Of a stretch of 64,000 nucleotides of DNA, positions 21,136 through 31,230 are shown one piece after another; positions within the stretch are counted from its first letter, which is position 1, and every line of letters starts with the position of its first letter. The stretch is taken from the NCBI GenBank assembly GCA_949358305.1, contig OX442324.1, positions 8,281,601-8,345,600 of the forward strand, written 5' to 3'. Below the pieces are notes generated by a model. That model did no database searches. It was not told the DNA's origin and was given only the letters and a program-made list of their open reading frames with translations. Position numbers and translations under genes: made by a program. The stretch comes from Strigamia acuminata (taxonomy: Eukaryota; Arthropoda; Chilopoda; Geophilomorpha; Linotaeniidae).

Positions 21136-21519
21136 TGGGACCGAGATTAACTATGTCGAATTTAGAAGTGATAAGTCGGATGATTCGAGCTAATACGGTG
21201 TCGGAAGCGTAGAACAAAACGATGTCATTGACGTACACCAGCATTACTGCACAATTGCCGTAAATGTACACGCAATTGCACGCAGGCATCTTCCGGAAAC
21301 CGAGGGCTCGAAGTGTCTCATCCAATTTTTCGTACCATTGTCTCCCACTCTGGTGAAGACCATAGAGAGATTTAATGAGCAACCATACGTTGTTGGGATT
21401 CGTGCAGGTTGCACCTGCGGGGATGCGCATGTATACCTTGTGCTTCAGGTCCCCATACAGGTATGCACATTTGACGTCGAGGTGTGCATCTTTCCATCCT
21501 CTGAGGACGACTAGAAGAC
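21131..21519 (-). pseudogene. Copia-2 RT, distal fragment with YVND instead of YVDD
   Basis: The minus strand continues the RT interrupted at 29115: GWKDAHLDVKCAYLYGDLKH, YMRIPAG, LIKSLYGLHQSGRQWYEKLD and the catalytic motif read as MLVYVNDIVLFY near 21225. The second position of the YxDD pair is Asn, which should abolish polymerase activity. The fragment ends at FDIVNLGPITM where it meets the proline-rich ORF. Confidence 0.85.
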
Positions 21520-21524
21520 GGAAG

Positions 21525-22044
21525 TGTTGGGTTATTCCACAACTGTGGATCGGTTATAACAGTGTGTAATTGTGCGTGTTTCCGTTTTAGCGCACCTGTA
21601 ACGATGTAATGGATCATGGATCAATGCTGCGACACATTACTCTGTGTCAGTGCGTGTTTGTTGATGTCAATGTGCGCAGCATGCCATTGTTGCGTTGCGG
21701 GGTATTGTTAACGGCATTTGGATTGCCTACGGTGACTGTGTGTTGTCGTTGCGTGCATTGGAGGAAATTCCTATGCTAGTCCGAATACGGTTTCTTAGTT
21801 ATGATTTGTTCTTTTAGCATTATATAACTTGTGTTTGCAAATCCTAAGGGATTCTTCCTGTATTATATATGATTTGTCCTGTTACCTGTATGAGACTTGT
21901 TCTGTACATTTTATAGAGTGAAGTCACTCTTCATGCCAAACAGTGAATAAACTGGCAGCCATTTTTTGTTGGCTTGTTTGCCAAAGTTAAACATGATGTC
22001 TTCTGTCCACTCAACACTCACCCAACACTCGGTAGAACTCAACA
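21525..22044 (+). repeat. Copia-1 LTR copy, flanked on both sides by GGAAG (solo-like)
   Basis: A complete 520-bp LTR (TGTTGGGTTATTCC ... GAACTCAACA) with GGAAG at 21520-21524 and 22045-22049. It is followed not by the PBS but by 176 bp of Copia-2 RT sequence. The last about 140 bp read ACTCACCCAACACTCGG and similar words, also found at 22221-22293 and 29040-29114. TATATAA words occur near 21824 and 21863. Confidence 0.9.
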
Positions 22045-22220
22045 GGAAGAACAGTCGGATCAAGACGAAATTCACAACTGGGCTAAAAACCTCGTCGTAA
22101 TTAACCCCGATGGTTTGGCGGAAGCCTTGTGCGACGAGTCGAGCACGATATCGGATTACTTTGCCAGTCACGTCCGATTTCAACTTGAAAATCCATTTAC
22201 AGCCTAAAACTGTAGCGTCG
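22045..22220 (-). repeat. Duplicated Copia-2 RT segment (copy of 29115-29290)
   Basis: These 176 bp match 29115-29290 essentially base for base, including the RT block VLGCKWIFKLKSDVTGK and RARLVAQGFRQTIGVNYDEV on the minus strand. This is target-site flank appearing twice, once on each side of the Copia-1 internal region. Confidence 0.9.
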
Positions 22221-22293
22221 GCTTGTTTGCCAAAGTTGAACATGATGTCTTCTGTCCACTCAACACTCACCCAACACTCGGTAGAACTCAACA
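22221..22293 (+). repeat. Copia-1 LTR stub (last 73 bp) before the PBS
   Basis: It begins GCTTGTTTGCCAAAGTTGAA and ends GAACTCAACA, equal to the end of the full LTR except for one visible substitution (TTAAAC/TTGAAC). It is directly followed by the PBS, so it is the truncated 5' LTR of the full element. Confidence 0.88.
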
Positions 22294-22294
22294 A

Positions 22295-22310
22295 TGGTAG
22301 CAGAGGATGG
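22295..22310 (+). promoter_or_regulatory. Copia-1 primer binding site (initiator tRNA-Met)
   Basis: TGGTAGCAGAGGATGG is the exact complement of the animal initiator tRNA-Met 3' end (CCATCCTCTGCTACCA). It sits one base after the LTR stub. Confidence 0.88.
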
Positions 22311-24080
22311 TTCCTCGGTTGTGGTGAGTGTTGACGACGTTTAGAAAACGTTGGCAAACATTTCCGATCGTTTTACGAGGTGCGGAGTTCGTCGCGCGGC
22401 CGGGCGGACATCGAGCGACGAAGCGCTGCCGAAGAAGACGGGTTTCTTCGCCCCTGCTAAGCAGGAAAGCTTCGTGCGTCGTATACGCACTCGCGACGAT
22501 CGCGGTTACGGTTCCGAGACGGTTTTCGGCGGAGGATTCGACGGATATCGCCGCGGACGAGACGACGAAGTGTCGGGCACGGAATCAGAACGAATTTCGG
22601 TCGGAATTGTGTCGAATCAGCGGTGGACAGTTCCCACAGGCAGTAAGAACAGTACTCGAATTATTAGAATTCTTTTTGGCGGAATTATAAGCCTTTTTAT
22701 TTGCGAGACAATTGAAAGCAGCTTTCACGATGACGTCACGATCCAAGATGGCGGCGACCATCGTTCTTGCAGATAGTTGAAGAAGTGCACTGTTTTAGAG
22801 TCAGAAGTGTGTCCATTAATTAACGAGGAGACACACATATCGTTGGACAGCACCAACGGACGGATTGGCCGGGAAATTAACGGCAATCGTCGGGGACGAG
22901 AGCGGCAAGACGCGGGATCGAGAAGCGACGATTCGCGTGCCTGCAAAGCAGGAAAATCAGCCGCTACGAACCGAAACAGCGACGATCTCAACGACGCACA
23001 CGAGACGTTCTTCGGGCCGAGGAACGAGTGGATTTCGTCGGGAACGAGCGGACGAACTGCGGGAATCGGCGGCCAGTGTTTCGGGACGAAAAGCAACGTT
23101 TTGAACAGTGTTTTGCAACGGAATTTGCATAGAATCAGCGGTGGATTACTTGCACAAACAGTAAGAAGTTTTTCGAATTATTTGGACAATTTATTTTGGC
23201 AGATTATAGGCCTATTTCCAACTTCACGTATTTTCGCGATGACGTCACTATCCAAGATGGCGGCGCCTGTCGGTGATCGTGTTTAGCTGTGGAATTGTAC
23301 TGTTTTGTGCACCATTGCTGGAATAAACAACGTGGGAGCATTATTAGGTTGTTGACAAGCAACAACGAACATTTTGGCGGTTTTTGGTTGCGAAATAGCG
23401 TCGCAACACCGATTTTCGGCGGGACGATCGCGTTTGACGAACGTGATCGGCAGCAAAGCCGTGTATTCGCACAAGGAGTGCATACACGCGGATTCCAACG
23501 AATTTCGACAGTGAAGAGCCACAGTTTGAACCCCGGTGTTCACTGTGAGGACGCAGACGTGCGTGTTACGATTATTCCTGCGTTTACACGGATGCGTGTA
23601 CGCAGAAGGCACGACAGCGCCCTTTCCGTGCTCATTCATCGCTGGAGCACCTGTTCAGCATTGAAGACAGCACTGAAACCATCTTCACAACGTTTATTAG
23701 TGTATATTTGGGTCGAAATTATTTGTCAATAGTTGATAAGTTTTTGTTCTGGGCAATTTAGTTTGTTCTGTACCCTTCGGGCAGTCGCCCCCGTACAGTC
23801 CTATTCCGGTCTGGGCTTGTCCGTGGTACAAGGTAGCCGTCCCGCGCCACCAGGTTGGCGGTCGGAAGCTATCAGGACGACCAGATTCGGGTTTCAATCC
23901 TTCTTAAAAGGATTCCCCCGGGAAGTAGCGCATTTTTCGCCTTATATTTTGTGGGAAAAGAGTTTTTTCAAAGTGACAAAGTGTCTACCGATTTGTGCTA
24001 CGGCATTATTGTGGAAAGAGCCACATTTTGCAACGAATAGTGAATTTTTGTGTGGGAAAATTGTGTTAAGCGCTGCAACA
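22311..24080 (+). promoter_or_regulatory. Copia-1 leader with a duplicated CRE + YY1-like module
   Basis: A 1.8-kb GC-richer leader with no conserved protein. Two diverged tandem copies (about 22560-22765 and 23090-23285) share AGAATCAGCGGTGGA..., then GGCGGAATTATA/GGCAGATTATAGGCC, then GATGACGTCAC immediately followed by ATCCAAGATGGCGGC. TGACGTCA is the CRE/ATF consensus and AAGATGGCGGC the YY1 consensus. Such motifs could drive or regulate transcription from within the leader, or the duplication could be an RNA packaging feature. Frames here are open by chance on both strands. Confidence 0.45.
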
Positions 24081-26732
24081 ATGTCTTTAAAAGACAGTGG
24101 AAGATTGTTCCGAGCCCGAGGACGTTTGCCGGGATTTAAAGCCAATTTGGACGATTGGCATGTTGCGTCTGCGCGCCAGACGCGTCGACGGGTCAGAGGA
24201 CAGTTCCTTGACCAATTGTGTCATCATAATGATACAAATGCACAACGTAGAAGTCGAATTATTTGGAATTCGAGTTTTTGCGAGGCATTAAATGCCAAAA
24301 ACGGTTTTTGTTGCGGGAACGGACTGGAATCTTCGACACAGACGTGTGTCACCTGTTGTTTCAATTGTGGCGGAGTGGGTCATCTCGCCAGGGATTGTCC
24401 TTCGGTTGGGAACCAAGGAAATCTTCCCTCATCCAGGATGCGGCATTTAACACAGGCTGGTGAAAGGTTTTGCAGTGAAAGGAACTGTTCCGACGTGCAC
24501 ACGTGTAAAAAGGATGTGCAGTCATTTAGCAATAAAGATAAGGAGAATTTTAAAAATTCTACAACCAAGGGAGATAATATATTTGGACATATTATGTGGT
24601 ATTGTGACAGCCAGATCTTCAACCATGTGGCATCCTGTGAAAAGTGGTTTCAAAATTTTAGGCCATTAAACAAATTTGTAAATAATTTGGAAGTCAGGGG
24701 TATTGGTGATATCCGACTGTTCTCTTTAAATGGGAATAAGAAGACAAATTTATTCTTGAAGAATGTTTGGTTTGTGCCCAAAAGTGGGAGAAATTTGATT
24801 TCTTTGGGACAATTGGATAAAATAGGCCTAACCACTAGTATTGCACATGGGAGACTGGCTGTCTACAAAAATAAAATCAGCAAACCATTTTTGGTGGCAC
24901 AAAGAAATGGGAATAATGAGTTCACGGTTGATTGTTGCACCATGGTTTCAAATGTAAGTGCAACCGCACCCTTTGTAGCAAAGCATGCGGTTGACACGGC
25001 TGATTTGAATTCTGATTTTGACAAAAATGTATCGCTATTAACACATTTTATTATTAAGAGCGCACTAACTCACAAACCAAATAGTTTGTCTAAAGCGATT
25101 GGAGATTCGATCAGGGCAATTTGTGAGGGATACATGTGTAATGCGGGAAAGACAGTGAATAGCGACGTGCTAAGCACGAACAAGAAAAATCAGAATTGTG
25201 AGATGGTTGATTCGAATGGGGTTTCGAATGCCATGGGTAATTTGAGTGAAATCTCAATTAATAATGGACAACACGGGAGTTTTGAGAGTTTGAACAAAGT
25301 TCAAGTAAATGCTGAAAAGGGGAGCAGGAAGTGTGACCATGCGAATGCTTTTAAATGTAGCAATCCCCTTAGTTCTGACATGGCAAATCAGAAACGTTTT
25401 CCAAAGAGGACTAGAAAGTCAACAGATTCTGCAGAACTGGGCAGAGTCACAATTACTAACAATGAGGGGGAGAAGTCATATAGCATGACCAGGATTGTTA
25501 GCAATTGTTCTGAGACCAAGAACCGGAAAGGGATTTTAGGAAAATCCAAATTTACAAAAAGGGCCGAGAAAAGGAAAGACAGAGCCCTTCCTCTTGATTT
25601 GTGGCAGACGCGTTTAGGACATCTGCATAAAGAGGGCATTCTTGGCATGAATCAGTCAAATAGAGTATTTGGCGTCCTATTAGAGAACAGGGAAATTACC
25701 CCTCACACATCTTGTGTAGGAACAGAAGCTACAAAGCCAGATACGCCCCCAACACAGAGAGTTCACCTCGGGGAGGTTTTAGATTTGGTACATCTAAGTG
25801 TTTGGGAGGTCCCACATAGGATGGGAGAACAATACATGGTTTTAGTTGATGATTGTTCGCAATATATCTGGATTAAACATTTAAAGAATGGGAAAACTGT
25901 AATTGATATGTTTCAGGATTGGATAAATGAAACTGAACATATACTTGATAAGAAAGTTAATAGAATTAGTTTGGGACATGGGATGGATTGTTCCCCAAAA
26001 AGATTAATTGAATGGGTTGAAATTGCCGAAGGTATTGGAATCGAGATTCCTGGAATTGAATCTACCAACCCGGACATTTATTCCATCTCTGAAAGCGCCA
26101 ACAAGGACATTGTAACAGGGGTAAACATTTTACTACGGGAAAATAGATTTCCAAACACTTTATGGATGGAACTAGCCAATACGGTGGCATATTTGCGGAA
26201 TTGTGTTCCAAAAGTGGTTTTAAATATGGATGCTCCGTATAATGTGTTGTATACTCGACCGGTATCTGTGAGACACCTTCGGTGTATTGGGTCGAAGGTT
26301 AGAGTTTTGACTCGTATTAAGAATACGAAACGTCTCAAGCGTACCTGGGAGGGCGCGTTAGTCGGATATTCTGATTTGGAAAAAGCTTATCGGATCTGGG
26401 ATCCAAAACGGGACAAAGTAGTTTCTTTGGTCAGGTTAACGGTGTACGAACAAGATCATTGGTTCGAGGGGGAAATAGAAAACCCCAAGGAAGTTGTTAA
26501 AGCGGGAGATAATGGTTTTACAGATCCGCACGCTCTTCCTGAGAATGAGACAGAAGAGGTCTCAACTATTGTCGTACAGCCTACATTTCCATCCCCAGAG
26601 GTTTCGTCTTTAGTGAAGACACTGGAAAAGCAATTTCCCCCGGACATTACATTAGGTGGTGTAAGCGGGTCCAAAGCTGTTGAGACAGAGGGGGATATTT
26701 CCACAAGTACAGGCATTGCTTGGTGCAAATGA
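24081..26732 (+). CDS. Copia-1 gag-integrase-like ORF (883 aa from ATG; frame open from 23733), no RT
   Basis: From ATG 24081: a short basic N-terminus instead of a full gag; a zinc knuckle CFNCGGVGHLARDC at residues 93-106; a degenerate protease site WYCDSQIFNHV (D176-S-Q where D-S-G is expected); the FVPKSGRNLISLGQLDK block that normally follows copia protease; a charged linker of about 300 residues; a pre-integrase region LWQTRLGHLH (507-516) with its first His and one Cys lost; an integrase-like core with HLSVW at 571-575 (the catalytic Asp of H-x-D-V is Ser), LGHGMDC in place of SDxGGEF, and the Glu retained (E671). It ends with a well-kept C-terminal integrase part (VSVRHLRCIGSKV, RTWEGALVGYSDLEKAYRIW). 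The frame stops at 26730 with no RT or RNase H. This is a non-autonomous element coding for a derived protein of unknown role. The frame is not interrupted. Confidence 0.85.
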   Translation: MSLKDSGRLFRARGRLPGFKANLDDWHVASARQTRRRVRGQFLDQLCHHNDTNAQRRSRIIWNSSFCEALNAKNGFCCGNGLESSTQTCVTCCFNCGGVGHLARDCPSVGNQGNLPSSRMRHLTQAGERFCSERNCSDVHTCKKDVQSFSNKDKENFKNSTTKGDNIFGHIMWYCDSQIFNHVASCEKWFQNFRPLNKFVNNLEVRGIGDIRLFSLNGNKKTNLFLKNVWFVPKSGRNLISLGQLDKIGLTTSIAHGRLAVYKNKISKPFLVAQRNGNNEFTVDCCTMVSNVSATAPFVAKHAVDTADLNSDFDKNVSLLTHFIIKSALTHKPNSLSKAIGDSIRAICEGYMCNAGKTVNSDVLSTNKKNQNCEMVDSNGVSNAMGNLSEISINNGQHGSFESLNKVQVNAEKGSRKCDHANAFKCSNPLSSDMANQKRFPKRTRKSTDSAELGRVTITNNEGEKSYSMTRIVSNCSETKNRKGILGKSKFTKRAEKRKDRALPLDLWQTRLGHLHKEGILGMNQSNRVFGVLLENREITPHTSCVGTEATKPDTPPTQRVHLGEVLDLVHLSVWEVPHRMGEQYMVLVDDCSQYIWIKHLKNGKTVIDMFQDWINETEHILDKKVNRISLGHGMDCSPKRLIEWVEIAEGIGIEIPGIESTNPDIYSISESANKDIVTGVNILLRENRFPNTLWMELANTVAYLRNCVPKVVLNMDAPYNVLYTRPVSVRHLRCIGSKVRVLTRIKNTKRLKRTWEGALVGYSDLEKAYRIWDPKRDKVVSLVRLTVYEQDHWFEGEIENPKEVVKAGDNGFTDPHALPENETEEVSTIVVQPTFPSPEVSSLVKTLEKQFPPDITLGGVSGSKAVETEGDISTSTGIAWCK

Positions 26733-27057
26733 GTGCAAACTTGTTGAAACAGAGGGGGAGATTAAAAAGACCAAGAGAAACAAAAGAAAGAATAAAACAA
26801 ACAAAATAAACAAAGATGTTGTATTAACAACAAAGGTCGAAGAACGCCAATTAGCGGCCTGCGAATCGGTTTCTGATGGTATTATTCCAAGTACTACATT
26901 TGAAAAAGATTTAAGCGATGAGGGGGAAAACGAAGAAGTAATTTCTGATGAGTCTTTTATCCATGATTGGGAGCCTGCCCCCTTATTGTTGAAATTTAGA
27001 AAACAGAATGATCGGCTCGCAACGATTGCGTGGGACGATGATTGTGATTGTTGTTGA
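26680..27057 (+). CDS. Copia-1 small second ORF (125 aa), overlapping
   Basis: It overlaps the end of the large ORF in another frame. An imperfect repeat, ETEGDISTSTG against ETEGEIKKTK, suggests that a local duplication and frameshift separated it from the large ORF. It has a strongly basic stretch (KKTKRNKRKNKTNKINKD) and an acidic end (WDDDCDCC). It could be the displaced C-terminus of the large protein. The PPT and LTR follow within 60 bp. Confidence 0.45.
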   Translation: MRQRGIFPQVQALLGANECKLVETEGEIKKTKRNKRKNKTNKINKDVVLTTKVEERQLAACESVSDGIIPSTTFEKDLSDEGENEEVISDESFIHDWEPAPLLLKFRKQNDRLATIAWDDDCDCC

Positions 27058-27104
27058 TTGCTGTTTTTGATTGGGGGCGTTTTTGCATAGAGGTTATAAT
27101 CGAT

Positions 27105-27115
27105 CAGAGGGGGTA
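27105..27115 (+). promoter_or_regulatory. Copia-1 polypurine tract
   Basis: CAGAGGGGG followed by TA and the LTR start TGTTGGGC. This is the expected second-strand primer position. Confidence 0.75.
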
Positions 27116-27415
27116 TGTTGGGCTATTCCATAACTGTGGATCGGTTATAACAGTGTGTAATTGTGCGTGTTTCCGTTTTAGCGCACCTGTAACGATGTAA
27201 TGGATCATGGATCAATGCTGCGACACATTACTCTGTGTCAGTGCGTGTTTGTTGATGTCAATGTGCGCAGCATGCCATTGTTGCGTTGCGGGGTATTGTT
27301 AACGGCATTTGGATTGCCTACGGTGACTGTGTGTTGTCGTTGCGTGCATTGGAGGAAATTCCTATGCTAGTCCGAATACGGTTTCTTAGTTATGATTTGT
27401 TCTTTTAGCATTATA

Positions 27416-28892
27416 CAGGGTGGAACAAAAGTCTGTTCCCCTCAAATATTTCCTGAGCAATTGCATCTAGGTCAACTTTGATGAAGCGATCGTATAGGAA
27501 GTTGGGTGAGAGCAATCCAATGATGTCATCAGATTTGACCTTGAACGCCATTTTCAAGGTCATTCACTTTCTAACTTCTAAACCAATCAGGTTAGAGCAA
27601 AAAAGTCAATTACAAAGTTGTAGAGCACCATCAAATTAGTACTATCCAACTTATCTTAGTCATCTTAAGTTAAATGTTTTCTCTTTAAAAAGGAGACAAA
27701 TCAGAAAAAAAATCAGCAAAGTGAAATTTTTTAACCCTCGGTGGCATAAGGATAAAATGTGCTGTTCTGGTTTAAACCATTACAGATTTGTGGACAATTT
27801 TTAAGTCGATTGGTTAAAGCGCCATTTAGTTTGTTTTTAGTTCGGAACTAATTTTATTGAGGACGTAATGCCTACCGTACCGCCCCGTTTAAACGCCCGG
27901 GTTCAATAAAGCGCCGGCCCCGTTTTAGCGCCGGGCAGTCATCGGCAGTTCATTGAATTGGCGAATAAGCGCCAGGTCCCCAAAAATCACCAATTTTTGC
28001 GAAAAATCGGTGATTTTTGCCGAAAAATCGCTGATTTTTGCCGAAAAATCGCCATTTTTTGCCGAAAAATCGCCATTTTTTGCGAAAAATCGGCGAATTT
28101 TCGGTTATGCGCCGGGTTCAAATTGGCGCCGAGAAATTAAATAAATAGATTTGAGCCATCTGGAGGTGGTTTTAATCACTACTGGTAAATGCAAAAAGCT
28201 GTTCACTGAAGGGCTGATTACAAAAACAGCAAAGCCAGCTTAAAAATAATGCTGGAGTTTTAAGGGGCAGAAAATTTCCAAGTTAAATATTTAATTAAAT
28301 AAATGATGAATCATTACAAATTTCACCTGAGATTTACTTTATTATCAGATAAACAAAGTCACAAATTTTCAGCAAAAAAAATTCATAGGAAAAAAAATTT
28401 TCCTATTTAAGAAAAAGCTTGTCCATAAATCCGTATAGCCAAGGATTAAATTTGTGATAAAATAATTATTGAGGCATTGAAAAAGGCAGTGGTTTTTCTT
28501 GTTTACTTGCATAATGATGCACATTTGAATACGTTTATTTAAGTAATTCAGTATTTTTGTGATAGAAATTTAAGTTTTTTCACAATGGCTGGCTTTATTT
28601 CAGCTGATTTGTCTCCTTTTTAAAAGGAAAACATTTAACTTAAGATGACTAAGATAAGTTGGATAGTACTAATTTGATGGTGCTCTTCAACTTTGTAATT
28701 GACTTTTTTTCTCAAACCTGATTGGTTTAGAAGTTAGCAAGTGAATAACCTTGAAAATGGCCGTCAAGGTCAAATTTGATGACATCATTGGATTGCTCTC
28801 ACCCAACTTCCTATACGATCGCTTCATCAAAGTTGGCCTAGATACAATTGCTGAGGAAATATTTGAGGGGAACAGACTTTTGTTCCACCCTG
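27416..28892. mobile_element. TA-flanked inverted-repeat element (1477 bp) inside the Copia-1 3' LTR
   Basis: The ends are CAGGGTGGAACAAAAGTCTG and its reverse complement, flanked by TA on both sides (27414-27415, 28893-28894). The inverted arms are long, about 320 bp, including the words GATCGCTTCATCAAAGTTGG and GGAGACAAATCAG. The empty site is preserved in the other LTR (ATTATATAACTTG). No transposase ORF. The middle (27873-28136) is a different repeat beginning ACCGTACCGCCCCGTTTAAA. Confidence 0.9.
27873..28136. repeat. Element-F-like insert with GAAAAATCG repeats
   Basis: It begins ACCGTACCGCCCCGTTTAAA and contains GCGCCGGGCAGTCATCGGC, both shared with the element at 46177-47322. From 27985 to 28105 there are about five units of roughly 21 bp built on GAAAAATCG...GATTTTTGCC, each able to pair with itself or a neighbour. 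Confidence 0.65.
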
Positions 28893-29114
28893 TATAACTT
28901 GTGTTTGCAAATCCTAAGGGATTCTTCCTGTATTATATATGATTTGTCCTGTTACCTGTATGAGACTTGTTCTATACATTTTATAGAGTGAAGTCACTCT
29001 TCATGCCAAACAGTGAATAAACTGGCAGCCATTTTTTGTTGGCTTGTTTGCCAAAGTTAAACATGATGTCTTCTGTCCACTCAACACTCACCCAACACTC
29101 GGTAGAACTCAACA

Positions 29115-31230
29115 GGAAGAACAGTCGGATCAAGACGAAATTCACAACTGGGCTAAAAACCTCGTCGTAATTAACCCCGATGGTTTGGCGGAAGCCTTGT
29201 GCGACGAGTCGAGCACGATATCGGATTACTTTGCCAGTCACGTCCGATTTCAACTTGAAAATCCATTTACAGCCTAAAACTGTAGCGTCGGACGGCCTCG
29301 GAACTTCTTGATAGATTTGTCTTTCCTTAAAGGTGCCCAACTCTTCATCAATGGCTTCGCGCCACTTTGGGGCATCTTGGAATTTGGGAATTTCCGCGTA
29401 AGAAGACGGTTCTGTACGGCAAAGATGTGTGGCATGTTGAGGACCAGGTATTAGGGGCAAGGTGTGCTCCATATTACCGAAAAAGAAAAGTTCTGGATTG
29501 TAGGGAAGATTATTCATAGTGCAGAATTCTTCAACGTCCCGTCTCGAACGTAGTCGGAGATTAGGTTCAGGGAAATAATAAACATTAGTGTCTATGCATC
29601 CGGGGCGTTGATCTTTTCGGAGATGTTCCTCTCGAATCCATCGTCTGAAGACTGTATCACTGCCAACATAATGCCAAAAGAAAGACGTTTTTCCCGCTGA
29701 CGGTGCTGCAACATGAGTAGGACCAGGTGGCAATGGTGATAAAGCTCCTTGATCAAATATTGGCATCATATGTTGCAAAACATTTCGGTCGTCTCTTCTG
29801 CGCGTTGTGACAAAACGAGTTGGTGAGCCAGGCGGTGAAAGCCCAGGAGAACTAGTTTGAGACGTTTCCGGTGAGACGTGTTGAGACTGAATCTGTGGCA
29901 ACTCTGCCGCGTCCGGTTGAATTGCTTCATCAACAATCTGTCCAACATCTTTATCCGTATCCTGTCTTTCCTCTTGATAAAGGATTGGATATGATGCCGA
30001 TCGTCCCAAACTCGCAGAATCTGGTAAAGCCAGTGCGCACGCTTCTACCAACTGACGCTCGGGTGTTTTGAGTGGAGAAATGTGAACAAAAGGGATGGAT
30101 ATCGATTTCGAAACCGATCCATTTCCATCGTCGTCGTCATCATCATCATCATCGTTGTCCGATGCATTCGATGAACCTCCATCAGAATCGTCTTTTGGCC
30201 AATCCAAATAGTGGACATCGTCGTTAAAAGACACTCGTTGTTGACCAACTTCGGGCTCTTCGAAGATTTCATTGCGATGACCATTCTGACTCTTCAATGA
30301 TTTCTTGTAAGACTGATGTTCATCGATGCGCACATGAATTGATTCAGTTACGCTGTTGTCAACTGGATTCCACACACGGTAACCAAGTGTACCTGTGGCG
30401 TAGCCTATCAGAAAACCTTCCCAAGCACGGGGGTCGAGCTTTTTGCGTCCCGGTGCGGTGAAGTGCACCCAGCACTTGGATCCGATCTTTCTTAGATGAC
30501 GCAATGATAGGGCACGCTCACGCCAAAGTATATATGGCACTTGATTGTTCAGGCGAGAATGTGGACTCCGGTTTTTAATGTAGGCGAAATTGACCGCGAG
30601 TTCGGCCCATAAACCAGCTGGGAGCTGTGTCTCCTGTTGAACAGCTCTGATGTGGTCAGCCATTGTCCGGTTGATCCTTTCGGCTGTTCCATTCATTTGA
30701 GGGCTCGAAGGGTTAGTTTGCTGCCCCTGGATCCCGTTTTCTTTCAAATACTGTTGGAATTCATTTGACATGAATTCGCCGCCCCTATCAGATCGAATGG
30801 CCTTAATGCGAGTGTTTGCAACCCGCTCGACCCTGGCGGCGAAATCCTTGAAGCACGAGAAGACTTGAGATTTTTGGGCTATAGGTGTGATCCAGGTATA
30901 CCGTGTTGCATCGTCGATAACGGTGAAAACGAAGCGAGCGCTCCCAAATGAAGGAACCGGATACGGTCCCCACACGTCCATGTGTAAGAGGTCAAGGGGT
31001 TTAGAAGTTGATGGGTGCAGGTTGGGCTTGTGAGAAGCTCTTATTGACTTTGCAAGCCGGCAATCATTGCACGCCAATTCTCGCGACACTTCGGCAGGTT
31101 CGAGTCCATACACGTTTTCATTATTGGCTAATAACTGCATCGCATTGGTGTGTAAGTGTCCAAGTCGGCTATGCCATAAACCGGTTGAGTCTTTGACTGA
31201 AGCAGGATTGGCAAGGACTTTCTTTGGCAT
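29115..31230 (-). CDS. Copia-2 integrase and N-terminal RT, cut by Copia-1
   Basis: Minus strand: pre-integrase zinc region LWHSRLGHLH with a later ACNDC, then integrase with all three catalytic acids present: LLHMDVWGPY, IRSDRGGEFMS and NGTAERINR. It continues with the C-terminal block SLRHLRKIGSKCWVHF, an acidic linker with an Asp run, and RT beginning PKWREAIDEELGTF, VLGCKWIFKLKSDV and RARLVAQGFRQTIGVNYDEV, cut at VLIRLFF by the Copia-1 LTR. The annotated frame runs on into the LTR to 28981, but those residues are LTR-encoded. Integrase looks intact; the element as a whole is dead. Confidence 0.88.

Larger units (their letters stand above)
27116..29114 (+). repeat. Copia-1 3' LTR, split by a TA-flanked element
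   Basis: The two LTR halves, 27116-27415 and 28893-29114, together match the 520-bp LTR at 21525-22044 with very few differences (for example TTGGGTTATTCCACA/TTGGGCTATTCCATA). The target duplication GGAAG follows at 29115-29119. Confidence 0.92.

Noticed and set aside
22351-23286. ORFs of 120-170 codons in the Copia-1 leader as a gag
   Set aside because: They are open on both strands, lie in a tandem duplication and lack gag motifs.
23697-24145. Start of the Copia-1 ORF at 23733
   Set aside because: The codon there is TTG; the first ATG with a conserved-looking continuation is at 24081, although the frame is open upstream.
27953-28144. Short ORF with FAEKSPFFAEKSP repeats
   Set aside because: Reading of the 21-bp GAAAAATCG repeats.
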